Shown: positions 26,763-35,755, counted from the stretch's first letter. The stretch is 64,000 nucleotides of DNA from Methylobacterium pseudosasicola (GCF_900114535.1 NZ_FOTK01000014.1:82804-146803), one strand, 5' to 3'. Numbers and translations are program-made. The notes: generated by a model from the letters alone, not told the origin.

Positions 26763-27809
26763 ATGACCGACGCCCCACGCCTGACCAGTCTCGCCCATGG
26801 CGGCGGCTGCGGCTGCAAGCTCGATCCGGCGATCCTGCGCCGGCTCCTGTCCGAGCAGCCGGCCGCCGGGCCGTTCGAGCGCCTGCTCGTCGGCAACGAG
26901 ACCTCCGACGACGCGGCGGTCTGGGAGCTGGACGACGGCACCTGCGTGATCGCCACCACCGACTTCTTCACCCCGATGGTGGACGATCCCGTCGATTTCG
27001 GCCGGATCGCCGCGACAAACGCGATCTCGGACGTCTACGCCATGGGCGGAAAGCCGATCTTCGCCCTGGCCATCCTCGGCATGCCGGTGGGTAAGATCGA
27101 GCCCGCGATCGTCGCGAGCATCCTGCGGGGCGGCGCGGAAAAATGCGCCGAGGCCGGGATCCCGGTGGCGGGCGGCCATTCCATCGACACGCCGGAGCCG
27201 ATCTACGGCCTAGCGGTGATCGGCACCTGCCGCCGGGAGGCGGTGCGGCGCAACGCCGATGCGCTGGCCGGGGATGCGGTGATCCTCACGAAGCCGCTCG
27301 GCGTCGGCGTCTATTCCGCGGCGATCAAGCGGGACGCGTTGGACGAGGCCGGCTACCGCGACTTCATCGCCACCACCACGCGGCTCAACACCATCGGCAT
27401 CGCGCTCGCTGCCGAGCCGTCCGTGCACGCGCTCACCGACGTGACCGGCTTCGGCATCCTGGGCCACGGGCTCGAGATCGCCCGCGGCGCCGGGCTGACC
27501 TTTGCGCTCGAGGCCGGCGCGCTGCCGTTCCTGCCCCGCGCCGAGGCGCTGGTGCAGGAGGGCTTCGTCACCGGCGCCTCGCACCGCAACTGGAACGCCT
27601 TCGGGGCGGAGGTCGATCTGCCCGCGGGTTTCCCCGACTGGCGCCGCCACCTGCTCACCGACCCGCAGACCTCCGGCGGCCTGCTGGTGACCTGCGCGGC
27701 GGCCCAGGCGGATGCCGTGCTCGCGCGCATCCGGGACGCCGGCTACGCGGCGGCGACCCGGATCGGCCGGATGGCGGCCGGCCCCGCCCGCATCCGCGTC
27801 GACGGCTGA
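26763..27809 (+). CDS. selD: Selenide, water dikinase SelD
   Basis: SelD makes selenophosphate from selenide and ATP, the selenium donor for selenocysteine tRNA and 2-selenouridine in tRNA. The 348-residue protein has the glycine-rich active-site loop GGGCGCK, with the catalytic Cys near 16 and Lys near 19. DDAAVW and the metal ligands of TTDFFTP follow, then the GGHSID segment near residue 139. The active residue is a normal TGC cysteine, not an in-frame TGA. No selA, selB, selC or selenouridine synthase is in the window, so the use of selenium cannot be placed here. Confidence 0.96.
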   Translation: MTDAPRLTSLAHGGGCGCKLDPAILRRLLSEQPAAGPFERLLVGNETSDDAAVWELDDGTCVIATTDFFTPMVDDPVDFGRIAATNAISDVYAMGGKPIFALAILGMPVGKIEPAIVASILRGGAEKCAEAGIPVAGGHSIDTPEPIYGLAVIGTCRREAVRRNADALAGDAVILTKPLGVGVYSAAIKRDALDEAGYRDFIATTTRLNTIGIALAAEPSVHALTDVTGFGILGHGLEIARGAGLTFALEAGALPFLPRAEALVQEGFVTGASHRNWNAFGAEVDLPAGFPDWRRHLLTDPQTSGGLLVTCAAAQADAVLARIRDAGYAAATRIGRMAAGPARIRVDG

Positions 27810-27888
27810 TGGGGCACGGGACCGGAGGGGCAATCTTTTTCATCCTTCGCGCGCAGAGTGCCGGTCCCGCCCGACCCGCGAACCGACC

Positions 27889-29862
27889 TTGACCAACGCC
27901 GCATCCCCACCGCCCGCCCACGGCGTCGCCGGCTGGCCGTTCGGATCTGCCGCCCCCGGAGCCGCCCGGCCGACCGCGCTGCCGGATGGACGCCCTTGGC
28001 CGCGGATCCGCATCGTCACCATGATGACGGCGGGCGCAGAGGCGGGCGGGACCGTCGCGTCTGTCCTGCGCCAGGATTACCCGGAGCTCCGGCACGACCT
28101 CGTGCCACCGGGTTTTTCGGGGCGTTCCCACATCCAGAAGATCTTGGCCGAGCCCGGATGCGACGCCCTGCTGTGGCTGCGCCCGGGCGATCTTTTGGCC
28201 CCTGGTGCCCTCACCGCCATGGCCCTGGAGGCCGCCCTGACCGGCGCGGTCGCGGTGGCGGGCCTGCGGGTGCTGTTCGCTGAAACGGTCCTGGGATTGG
28301 ACATCCCGGGGCTCACGGCCTCCGACGCGCCGGGCGGCGTGCCGTTCACCGGCGGCGAGGTGCTGTGGATACGCGACGCCCTGCGGGCTCATGTCGTGCT
28401 CCACGCTGAGGGCCACTTGGACGCGTCAGCCACCTGGTCGGCGCTGCCGGAATCCGCCCGCGGACGCATCGGCCGCCCTGTATTACTCCAGCGCGTGAGC
28501 GAGGCGCCGGCGGCGGCGAAGAGCCTGTCGATCGTCTCCCTCACCGGCACGGGCACCCAGGGCGGCGCCGGTGTCGCCCAGAGACGGTTGGCCGACGCGC
28601 TGGCGCTGGCCGGCCACCGGGTGACGGGCGTCGCCCTGAGCGACCGGCCGGAAGCCGCCGAATGGACCGATGATTTTCCAGGGGCCGAGGCGGCGACCCC
28701 CGACCTCATTCTGGCCGGCAACCTGCACGGCGCCACTCGCAGCCTCGATGTCGTCGGGCGGCTCGCCCGGCGCGGCCCGGTGGCGTTGGTGCTGCACGAC
28801 CTGTTCCCGCTCACCGGCCGCTGCTGCCATCCCCGCGACTGCACCCGCGCCGCCACCGGCTGCGACGCGTCATGCCCCGGCCCGGACGAGTATCCCCAAC
28901 TCGCCCCCGGGCGGATCGCGGGCATGCATGCCCGCAAGCGCGCCGTGCTGGCCGACCCCACCGGGCCGTGGCTGCTGGCGAATTCCGACTGGACCCTGGC
29001 CCGCACGCGGGAGCTGGCCCCTTCCGACACGCCGGCCACAAAAATCCGGCTCGCCTTCCCGACGGCGACCTTCCGGTCCGGCGACCGCACGGCCCTGCGC
29101 CGCCGCCTCGGCCTGCCGGAGGGGGACGTGCTGATCCTGATCTCGGCCGTGATCGTCGACGGACCCGACAAGGGCTTTTCGGATCTGCGCACCGCGCTCC
29201 AGGCGGTGGCGCGGCCGGGCGTCGGCGTCGTGGCGATCGGCCGCCTCGACGATCCGGCCCGGCTCGGCGTCCCGAACCTGTTCGCGCCGGGGCTGATCGC
29301 CGACGAGGCGACTCTAGCCGCCTGGTACGGCGCCTGCGACCTCCACGTCACCGCGAGCCGCCACGAGACCCTCGGCCAGACCCCGATCGAAGCCGGGCTG
29401 TGCGGCGTGCCGACCCTGGCGTACCGCACCTCCGGCCTGACCTCCGCGGTGATCGACGGTGTGTCCGGCCGCCTCGTCCCGGTGAAGCTCGGCGCCCTGG
29501 CCCAGGCGCTGGCCGAGCTGGTGAAGGATGGAGCAGCCCGGGCGCGGCTCGGCGCCTTCGCGCGGATCGCCCTGGAGAACCGCCACAGCCCAGCCGCCGC
29601 CGCCCTGTCGCTCGATGGTCTGTTTCGGGATCGCGGGCTCCTCGCCGACACCGCGCGGCCGAGCTTCGCCCCCGCCATGCTCGGCCATTTCCCGTTCGCG
29701 GCCCAGATTCAGCCCGGCGCCACCGGCACCGTGCCGGCGGCCTCCCGCCCCCTGGTGCGGCGGCTGCGGCGGGCGAAGCAGATGGTCCTCGGCCGGCGCA
29801 TGCCGCTGTTCGTGCGCCGCTGCCTCTACCTCGCCGGCACCCTGCGGCGGAGCGTTTCGTGA
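27889..29862 (+). CDS. Glycosyltransferase, GT4-like with an extra N-terminal domain
   Basis: The protein is 657 residues from a TTG start at 27889; no in-frame ATG lies close, so the start is uncertain. Residues about 40-200 resemble a reduced GT2-like nucleotide-sugar fold (RIRIVTMMTAG, then LLWLRPGDLLAPGAL). Residues about 205-610 form a GT-B fold with IVSLTGTGTQGGAGVAQRRL at its start and the donor-site motif E-GLCGVPTLAYRTSG near 499. The tail is basic (RRLRRAKQMVLGRR). It would transfer a sugar to a lipid-linked or nascent polysaccharide at the inner membrane. Its stop overlaps the next transferase start by four bases, and GumC and WecG-like genes follow. Confidence 0.78.
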   Translation: MTNAASPPPAHGVAGWPFGSAAPGAARPTALPDGRPWPRIRIVTMMTAGAEAGGTVASVLRQDYPELRHDLVPPGFSGRSHIQKILAEPGCDALLWLRPGDLLAPGALTAMALEAALTGAVAVAGLRVLFAETVLGLDIPGLTASDAPGGVPFTGGEVLWIRDALRAHVVLHAEGHLDASATWSALPESARGRIGRPVLLQRVSEAPAAAKSLSIVSLTGTGTQGGAGVAQRRLADALALAGHRVTGVALSDRPEAAEWTDDFPGAEAATPDLILAGNLHGATRSLDVVGRLARRGPVALVLHDLFPLTGRCCHPRDCTRAATGCDASCPGPDEYPQLAPGRIAGMHARKRAVLADPTGPWLLANSDWTLARTRELAPSDTPATKIRLAFPTATFRSGDRTALRRRLGLPEGDVLILISAVIVDGPDKGFSDLRTALQAVARPGVGVVAIGRLDDPARLGVPNLFAPGLIADEATLAAWYGACDLHVTASRHETLGQTPIEAGLCGVPTLAYRTSGLTSAVIDGVSGRLVPVKLGALAQALAELVKDGAARARLGAFARIALENRHSPAAAALSLDGLFRDRGLLADTARPSFAPAMLGHFPFAAQIQPGATGTVPAASRPLVRRLRRAKQMVLGRRMPLFVRRCLYLAGTLRRSVS

Positions 29863-30938
29863 CGCCCGGCGCCAAGCGGATCTATCTCGACCAGACCCAT
29901 CTGCGGTCCCACGTCACCGGGATCGAGCGGATCACCCTCGACCTGTTCGCCCCCGACCGGCTGGCGCCTCACGATGTCGTCCCGGTCACCAGCGGCTCGC
30001 TGCCCGGGATGATCGCCGAGCAGCAGATCGGCCTGCCGCTGCGAGCGCTGCGGGACCGGGATGCGCTGTTCCTGTTCCCGGGCTTCCCGCCCGGGCCGCT
30101 CTGCGCGGTCGCGGCCGCGCGCTGTCTGCTCTACGTCCACGACACGTTCCTGCTCGACCGGCCGGAGGATCTGAGCCTGAAGAGCCGGCTCTACATGAGC
30201 CCGAGCTTCGCCCGGGCGCTGCGCTGGTGCCCGAACCTGTTCGTCAACAGCCGCACCACCGGTGAAGCCGTCCGGGCCGTCTGCGCGCCCGGGGCCCGGG
30301 TCGCGCTGCTGCGCCCGTCCGTGCGCGACGCCTTCGGCCTCGGCGACCTGCCGGGACCGGCCTCCTACGCCCCGGGCGCGCCGCTGAAGATGCTGGCGAT
30401 CGGCACCATCGAGCCGCGCAAGGATTACCCGGCCTCGCTGGCGCTGACCGCCGCCCTCAACCGCGCCGGGATCCCGGCGGAGCTGCATCTGGTCGGCCGG
30501 GTAGGCTGGGGCCGCCACGCCTTCCTGGACGATCCACCGCCCTTCCTGCACCGCTACGGCTACCTGTCGGACGCGGATCTGCGGGATCTCGCCGGTTCCT
30601 GCCACCTGCTGCTCTCGACATCAAAAGCGGAGGGGCTTGGGCTACCGCTGCTCGAGGTCCAGCATGGCGGCCTGCCGGTGGCGGCGCCGGACGCGCCGGT
30701 GTTCCGCGAGGTGCTGGGCGCGTCCGGCCTGCTGATCCGCCCCGAGGCGCCCGAGGCCGCCGCCGCGGCGCTGGGGGCCTGGATCCGGGACGGCGGCCGG
30801 GACCGGGCGGCGGCCGCCAGCCGCGGGAACGTGGCGCGCTGGAACGACGCCGCTTCCGGGGACCGGGAGCGCTTCCAGCACTTCCTCGCGGGCGAGTCCG
30901 CGGCCTACGCGGCACCGGGTGCGACGATTCTCGCGTGA
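29859..30938 (+). CDS. Glycosyltransferase family 1/4 protein
   Basis: This 359-residue GT-B protein is translated from GTG at 29859, overlapping the previous stop (GTGA). It has YLDQTHLRSHVTGIERIT at the start, LAIGTIEPRKDY near residue 180 as the start of the donor-binding half, and the EX7E-type motif SKAEGLGLPLLEVQHGG near 254. This is the common form of mannosyl- or galactosyl-transferase in exopolysaccharide clusters. The acceptor and sugar are unknown. It is followed by a 283-bp gap before the gumC-like gene, so they may be separate transcripts. Confidence 0.85.
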   Translation: MTPGAKRIYLDQTHLRSHVTGIERITLDLFAPDRLAPHDVVPVTSGSLPGMIAEQQIGLPLRALRDRDALFLFPGFPPGPLCAVAAARCLLYVHDTFLLDRPEDLSLKSRLYMSPSFARALRWCPNLFVNSRTTGEAVRAVCAPGARVALLRPSVRDAFGLGDLPGPASYAPGAPLKMLAIGTIEPRKDYPASLALTAALNRAGIPAELHLVGRVGWGRHAFLDDPPPFLHRYGYLSDADLRDLAGSCHLLLSTSKAEGLGLPLLEVQHGGLPVAAPDAPVFREVLGASGLLIRPEAPEAAAAALGAWIRDGGRDRAAAASRGNVARWNDAASGDRERFQHFLAGESAAYAAPGATILA

Positions 30939-31221
30939 GTCTGTTTACGTAGTCCCCAACAATTCCAGGCCTGTTAGCGCCACAAAATCGTGACAGAGCG
31001 TTCTCGTTCTGTAAGCAAGATCTACAGGAAGCCTGCTGTAGGGTCTGGTTCAAGGCGAGAGTACTGGTCCGGTACGCCGATTGCTGCCGTGTCGAGGACG
31101 ACACCGCCTCGGTCGAGGCCCTGTCCCGGAACGGCACGGTGGTGACCGAAACGGGGACGGGCGCGGGCGTGCGGTGGAGGATGGCACCGGCCGTCCTCCG
31201 ACAGGTCAGGGAGCGAGGCGC

Positions 31222-32697
31222 ATGTTCGACTTCTCGACACGCATGAGCGGCGAGCAGCCCGTCCGCATGGTGCTGCCACAGGTGGAATCCGGTCCGGAGG
31301 CGCGCGTGATCCTGCGCCGCCTATGGCGGGGCAGCGGCTTCATCGTGCTGGGCGGCCTGTTCATGGTTGCGGTTGCGGTGGCGCTGCTTGGCCTGATCCC
31401 GCCGCGCTACACCTCCTCCATTCAGGTGCTGGTCGATCCGAGCGACCTGCGGGTCGTCGAGAACGACGTGAACGCCCGCCAGCCCCAGGCCGATAGCGGC
31501 GTCTCCATCGCCGAGAGCCAGGTGCGGGTGATCCAGTCGGACAACGTCCTGCGCCGGATCATCGCCAATCTCCATCTCGACCAGGACGAGGAGTTCGTGC
31601 TCCCGGACGGCAACAACCCGACGCTCGCCTGGATCAAGGGCGCGCTCGGCATGCTGCCCCCGGCCGCGAGCCGCGACCCGGTCAACATCGCCCTCGACAC
31701 CCTCCAGACCAAGCTCAGCGTCCGCCGGGCCGAGCGGACCTTCGTGATCGACGTATCCGTGCAGTCGCGCGACCCCGAGAAGGCCGCCAAGATCGCCAAC
31801 GCGATCGGCGACGCCTACTTCGCCGAGGAGAGCGCCGCCCGCACCGACACTGCCCGCCGCGCCTTCGACGCGCTCACCGGTCGTCTCGGCAGCCTGAAGC
31901 GCGACGTCGAGCAGGCGGAGGGCGAGGTCGTGCGCTACCGCGAGGCCCACAAGCTCGTGGCCTCGAGCGGCCGGCTGCTCACAGACCAGCAACTCGGCGA
32001 CCTGAACCAGCAGCTCGTCACCGCCTCGATCAAGACCGCGGAGGCGAAGTCGCGCCTGGACCAGGCCCGCAAGATGCGCTCCTCGGATCCGAGCACGGCC
32101 CTGCCGGAGATGCTGCAATCCCTGGAGATGCAGGCGCTGCGGCAGCAATACGCGACGCTCTCGCGCAACACCGCCGAGCTCGCCACCCGCCTCGGCGAGC
32201 GCCACCCGGCCATGGCCGAGCAATACGCCCAGCAGCGCGACCTCCAGCGCCTGATCCAGCGCGAGAAGGAGCGGATCATCGACACGACCCAGAAGGATTA
32301 CGACCGGGCCGCGGCCAGCGAGGCGGCGATCCGGGCCAATCTCGACCGGGTGAAGACCGAGACCGTGAGCAGCGATCGCGCCTATGTCGGCTTACGCGAG
32401 TTGGAGCGGACGCTCGATGCCCGCCGGGGCGTCTACGAGGCCTATCTGAAGCGTGCCCGCGAGGCGAGCGAGCAGGAGCGGCTGAATACGACCAACGTCC
32501 GGATCATCTCGGTGGCGACCCCGGCCCGGCAGCGGACCTTCCCGCCCTCGCCGAAGATCGTGCTGCCGGTGGCCCTGGTGCTCGGCCTGCTGCTCGGCGG
32601 CGCCATCGCGCTGGCGCTCGGCGCCGACAGCGATCGCCGGCGGATGCGCCGCGCCGCCATCCGCCCCGGGACCAGCTTCCGGGCCGCCGATGCGTGA
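31222..32697 (+). CDS. GumC/Wzz-type polysaccharide chain-length/export protein
   Basis: The 491-residue protein has a short cytoplasmic N-terminus, a membrane helix near residues 33-55 and a periplasmic Wzz-like domain. Long coiled-coil helices follow (about 215-400, rich in Gln, Glu and Ala), then a PPSPKIVLP segment with a second helix near 455-477. This is the layout of PCP-2a proteins that control export and length of exopolysaccharide. The C-terminal BY-kinase domain of Wzc is absent, as in GumC, so a separate kinase or none would be needed. The ATG at 31222 has a GAGCGAGG ribosome site. Its 3' end overlaps the next gene by eight bases. Confidence 0.88.
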   Translation: MFDFSTRMSGEQPVRMVLPQVESGPEARVILRRLWRGSGFIVLGGLFMVAVAVALLGLIPPRYTSSIQVLVDPSDLRVVENDVNARQPQADSGVSIAESQVRVIQSDNVLRRIIANLHLDQDEEFVLPDGNNPTLAWIKGALGMLPPAASRDPVNIALDTLQTKLSVRRAERTFVIDVSVQSRDPEKAAKIANAIGDAYFAEESAARTDTARRAFDALTGRLGSLKRDVEQAEGEVVRYREAHKLVASSGRLLTDQQLGDLNQQLVTASIKTAEAKSRLDQARKMRSSDPSTALPEMLQSLEMQALRQQYATLSRNTAELATRLGERHPAMAEQYAQQRDLQRLIQREKERIIDTTQKDYDRAAASEAAIRANLDRVKTETVSSDRAYVGLRELERTLDARRGVYEAYLKRAREASEQERLNTTNVRIISVATPARQRTFPPSPKIVLPVALVLGLLLGGAIALALGADSDRRRMRRAAIRPGTSFRAADA

Positions 32698-33541
32698 TGT
32701 CGAGGCCCCGGTTCCGGTCGATCCCGCGGCGGTCTGGCTCGACCAAGATGCCCCGGAGCCGTCCGCCGCGGGCGCGGTGGCGGTGCCGTCCACGACCGTG
32801 CGGCTGTTCGGCTACAGCTTCCACACCGGCACCGCGGCGGCGATCGTGGACTCGGTTGCGGCGCGGTACGCGGACGGGCCGCGGACGATCGTCACGGCCA
32901 ATGTCGACCATGTCGTCCAGCTCGCCGAGGATGCGGATTTCCGCGGGGCCTACGCACGCGCCGCGGCCCGGACTCTCGACGGCATGCCGTTGGTCTGGCT
33001 CGCCCGTGCGGCGAGCGGCCGGCCGGCCGTGCGGATCACCGGCCACGACCTCCTGGCCTGCGTGCTGGCCGACCCGCCGCCCTTCGCCCGCCGGGTGTTC
33101 TTCGTCGCCGCCCGCCAGGACGCCGCCGACACGCTGACCACCCGTCTCCAGGCCGCCGGCCTCCCGGACGGCGCCGTGGCGAGCGCGGTGCCACCCTTCG
33201 GCTTCGAGGACGACGAAGCCTACGGCCGCGCTCTTGCCGAGCGGATCCGCGCCCACGGCACCACCCTGCTGGTGATGGGTGTCGGCGCGCCGAAATCCGA
33301 GATCTGGGTCGACCGCCGGGGTCGAGCGCTCGGCAGCCCGGTGGTGTTCTGCGTCGGCGACGCCCTCTCGGTGGCGGCGGGCTGCCTGCCCCGCGCCCCC
33401 TGGCTGATGCAGCGGCTAGGCCTCGAATGGGTCTTCCGCTTCCTCTGCGCCCCACGGCGGCTGTTTCGCCGCTACTTCATCGAGTCCTGGCGCTTCATCG
33501 GCATCGCCGTGCGGGACCGGGTTTCGGGCTGGCGGGATTGA
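32690..33541 (+). CDS. WecG/TagA/CpsF family glycosyltransferase (GT26)
   Basis: The 283-residue protein matches GT26 enzymes that add an N-acetylmannosamine-type or related sugar to a lipid-linked intermediate. The first motif is TANVDHVVQLAED near residue 62, with the catalytic-region Asp. RTLDGMPLVWLAR is near 93, the GVGAPKSEIW stretch near 196, and FCVGDALSVAAG near 221. The C-terminal tail (LEWVFRFLCAPRRLFRRYF) is the amphipathic membrane-contact helix typical of the family. The start overlaps the gumC-like stop, consistent with coupled expression in an exopolysaccharide operon. Confidence 0.88.
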   Translation: MRDVEAPVPVDPAAVWLDQDAPEPSAAGAVAVPSTTVRLFGYSFHTGTAAAIVDSVAARYADGPRTIVTANVDHVVQLAEDADFRGAYARAAARTLDGMPLVWLARAASGRPAVRITGHDLLACVLADPPPFARRVFFVAARQDAADTLTTRLQAAGLPDGAVASAVPPFGFEDDEAYGRALAERIRAHGTTLLVMGVGAPKSEIWVDRRGRALGSPVVFCVGDALSVAAGCLPRAPWLMQRLGLEWVFRFLCAPRRLFRRYFIESWRFIGIAVRDRVSGWRD

Positions 33542-33571
33542 GCAGGCGGGCCGGCGTGAAAATAGCCCTTC

Positions 33572-33587
33572 GCAATGGATCCGTTGC
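33572..33587. promoter_or_regulatory. Candidate FitA-type operator
   Basis: GCAATGGATCCGTTGC is a 16-bp near-palindrome (one mismatched pair) 31 bp before the antitoxin gene. Ribbon-helix-helix antitoxins of the FitA/VapB type repress their own operon through such sites. The assignment is positional. Confidence 0.5.
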
Positions 33588-33618
33588 TGGGATCGCCCGC
33601 ACGGCGTAACCTCGCCTC

Positions 33619-33888
33619 ATGACCACGTCCTCTGCGCTCAAGACGACGCTGACGATCCGGAGCCTCGATGGGCAGGTGACGGAGCGTCTGCGCGTCCGAG
33701 CCGCCCGGAATGGCCGTTCGATGGAAGCGGAAGCGCGTGCCATTCTCGCGACGACGCTTGCCCCAGGGGGCGACGATCCGTCGAACCTCGCCGAAGCGAT
33801 CCGCCGCCGTGTCGCCCCTCTCGGCGGAATCGAACTGGACGAGCATCCGGCCGTCACGATCGCCGAGCCGCCCGCCTTCGGGCGATGA
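33619..33888 (+). CDS. FitA/VapB-like antitoxin (ribbon-helix-helix)
   Basis: The 89-residue protein has a short ribbon-helix-helix domain at its start (TLTIRSLDGQVTERLRVRAARNGRSMEAEARAIL, about residues 10-44). A flexible C-terminal tail would wrap the toxin. It overlaps the downstream PIN-domain gene by four bases (ATGA). The usual role is to bind DNA and neutralise the PIN toxin. The partner toxin here lacks an active-site aspartate (see its entry), so the antitoxin may be kept for DNA binding or for lack of selection against it. Confidence 0.85.
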   Translation: MTTSSALKTTLTIRSLDGQVTERLRVRAARNGRSMEAEARAILATTLAPGGDDPSNLAEAIRRRVAPLGGIELDEHPAVTIAEPPAFGR

Positions 33889-34313
33889 TCGTTCTCGCCA
33901 CTAATGTCATCTCGGAGATGATGCGATCGGAGCCGCACCCGGCCGTTCTCGCCTGGGTCGCAGCACAGCCGAGGACGACGCTCTACACAACCAGCATCAA
34001 CCGCGCTGAAATCCTCTACGGCGTTGCCGCCCTGCCGCCCGGACGACGGCGGGACAGCTTCCATACAGTGGTCACGGCGATCTTCTCGGAAGACTTTGCC
34101 GGCCGGGTTCTGCCCTTCGGCGATGCGGCGGCCGAGCACTATGCCCGAATCGTCACCACCCGCCGCGCCGCCGGCACGCCGATCGAGGGCTTCGATGCGC
34201 TCATCGCCGCCACGACAGTTGCAGAGGGCTTCCGCATCGCGACCCGCGACGTCGGCGGCTTCGCGGGATGCGGACTTGAGGTCATCGATCCTTGGCACGC
34301 ACCAGCCGCTTAA
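33885..34313 (+). CDS. FitB/VapC-like PIN-domain toxin with Asp5 replaced by Ala
   Basis: This 142-residue PIN-domain protein aligns closely with FitB-type toxins, which are Mg-dependent ribonucleases. The four acidic positions of the family correspond here to residue 5, Glu42 (NRAEILYG), Asp104 (EGFDALIAAT) and Asp122 (TRDVGGF). Residue 5 is Ala (MIVLATNVISE) where the family has Asp (MIVLDTNVISE); the codon is GCC, one base from GAC. Loss of the first carboxylate should prevent metal binding and cleavage, so the toxin is probably inactive, as inference. The reading frame is otherwise intact and overlaps the antitoxin by four bases. Confidence 0.85.
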   Translation: MIVLATNVISEMMRSEPHPAVLAWVAAQPRTTLYTTSINRAEILYGVAALPPGRRRDSFHTVVTAIFSEDFAGRVLPFGDAAAEHYARIVTTRRAAGTPIEGFDALIAATTVAEGFRIATRDVGGFAGCGLEVIDPWHAPAA

Positions 34314-34366
34314 GACGGTTACTGAAAGCGCGTCGCACAATCGTGCCCGCCCATCGCTCGACCGTC

Positions 34367-34933
34367 CTACGCAAACAGCTCCGGTCGCCGCAATTGCAGT
34401 GCGAACAGCAGCAGCAGCGACTTCATGTCGGTGAGCGCGCCGCGGCGGGTCATCGCCACCAGTTCCGAGAGCGGGATCTCGTGGACCGCCACCGCCTCGC
34501 CCTCGGCGGCGAGGCCGCCCCCGGCGCCCGTGCGGTCGGATTCGGCGTAGGCCGCCAGGAACAGGTCCATCCGCTCGGTTGAGATGCCCGGCATGGTCCA
34601 GGCGCTGGCCACGAGATCGAGATCGCCCAGCCGCAGCCCCGTCTCCTCGGCGGCCTCGCGCCGGACCTCGTCCTCGGGAGCCCCGTCGTCGAGGAGGCCC
34701 GCCGGCACTTCGACATGGCTCGGCGGGCCGCCGGAATAGAGCACCGGCGCCCGGAACTGCGAGACCAAGGTCGCGACCCTCCGGACTGGGTCGTAGGGCA
34801 GGACCGCGACGGCCCGGCCGTGATCTTCCATCTCGCGGGTGATGCGCGTGCCGTCGTCCTGCATCACCTCGGCCACGAGGTACCGGGCCCACCCCTCATG
34901 CACGAGGCGCACGCCCCCGATCCGCGGTGCCAT
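34367..34933 (-). CDS. Nudix hydrolase, ADP-ribose pyrophosphatase/NudK-like
   Basis: The 188-residue protein carries a complete Nudix box at about residues 79-100 (GLLDDGAPEDEVRREAAEETGL region), with the metal-binding RE..EE residues. The N-terminal strand layout and EVPAGLLD match the ADP-ribose and GDP-mannose pyrophosphatase (NudK/YffH) subgroup. It would hydrolyse a nucleoside diphosphate sugar or derivative in the cytosol. The start at ATG 34933 (MAPRIGGVRL) is preceded by a GAGG-like site. It is 39 bp downstream of, and on the same strand as, the tusA-like gene to its right. Confidence 0.9.
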   Translation of the reverse strand: MAPRIGGVRLVHEGWARYLVAEVMQDDGTRITREMEDHGRAVAVLPYDPVRRVATLVSQFRAPVLYSGGPPSHVEVPAGLLDDGAPEDEVRREAAEETGLRLGDLDLVASAWTMPGISTERMDLFLAAYAESDRTGAGGGLAAEGEAVAVHEIPLSELVAMTRRGALTDMKSLLLLFALQLRRPELFA

Positions 34934-34971
34934 GCCGTCTCCGCCTCATCTCTGGGAACGGGACCGATCGC

Positions 34972-35229
34972 TCAGGAATGCGGCGGCTTCACGGAGGCCG
35001 TCATGCGGAAGCACAGGCGGTCGCCATCCCGCTCGGCCGAATCGAGCCGAGCGCCCTCCTCGCGGACGAGGTTGGGGATGTCGATCATCGCCATCGGATC
35101 GGTGCAGGTCACCACCAGGACCCGCCCAACGCCGAGCGCGCGCAGGGCCTTGCGGGTGCGCAAGACCGGGAGCGGGCATTTCAGCCCCGTCAGGTCGAGT
35201 TCGACGCTCTCCGCCTGATCATCCAGCAA
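34972..35229 (-). CDS. tusA: TusA-like sulfur carrier protein
   Basis: TusA-family proteins carry persulfide sulfur for tRNA thiolation, molybdenum cofactor and other paths. The core shows VELDLTGLKCPLPVLRTRKAL with the single conserved Cys in the CPxP motif (Cys18 from the chosen start) and a second strand RVLVVTCTDPMAMIDIPN. I start at TTG 35229, which has GGGAG upstream and gives 85 residues; other starts further up are open but lack support. Since molybdenum enzymes (PaoC) occur in this window, a link is possible but not shown. Confidence 0.8.
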   Translation of the reverse strand: MLDDQAESVELDLTGLKCPLPVLRTRKALRALGVGRVLVVTCTDPMAMIDIPNLVREEGARLDSAERDGDRLCFRMTASVKPPHS

Positions 35230-35254
35230 ACGAAGGGCTCCCGAGCCGGCCTCT

Positions 35255-35590
35255 CTACCACTCGTGATAGCCGAAGAGCGGGCCGTTGTACGTGTCCGGC
35301 GCGAACACATAATAGGTCGGGCCGTAATAGCCGTATTCCATGTTGCGGCCCGGGGTCGGCGCGTAGGCGTAGCCGTAACCGAACGGCACCGGATAGCCGT
35401 ACTCGCCGTAATAGCTGTATTCCGGCCGGACGACCCGGGCCTCTGCGGCGATCCCGGCCCCCACGGCCGGGCGATCGACCGGGGCGGCGCGCGGGGCGCG
35501 ATACGGGCCGAGATCCGCCGCGGAGCAGACGCTGCCGGCGGTCACGAAGGCTGCGATGCCGGCCATGCGAGCGGCGGAGAAGCGGGTCAT
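35255..35590 (-). CDS. Secreted Tyr/Gly-rich hypothetical protein
   Basis: The 111-residue product has a signal peptide (ARMAGIAAFVTAGSVCSA, cleavage before ADLGPYRAP). The mature chain is rich in Tyr, Gly and Pro (YSYYGEYGYPVPFGYGYAY). It has no recognised domain. A second secreted protein with similar Tyr/Gly composition is encoded just upstream at 35805-36197. Such small low-complexity exported proteins are frequent in Methylobacterium, and their function is unknown. The start at ATG 35590 is set by the signal peptide. Confidence 0.6.
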   Translation of the reverse strand: MTRFSAARMAGIAAFVTAGSVCSAADLGPYRAPRAAPVDRPAVGAGIAAEARVVRPEYSYYGEYGYPVPFGYGYAYAPTPGRNMEYGYYGPTYYVFAPDTYNGPLFGYHEW

Positions 35591-35755
35591 GGCGTCGGTC
35601 TCCTCGACAAGGCGATGCGGCCTCGGAGGGATCCGATAGCGTGGCCGGCGGCAGGATAGCCTTGTCGGCCTTGTACGAAGCTTGCGGCGCACGTCTAAGA
35701 TGCGGCGGATCGCAGGCCCTACCCGCGGCCGCGCCCGAAAGTCCGCAACCGAAAA

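Noticed and set aside
26763..27809. Selenocysteine in SelD
   Set aside because: The active-site codon is TGC, so the enzyme is the Cys form; no in-frame TGA is present.
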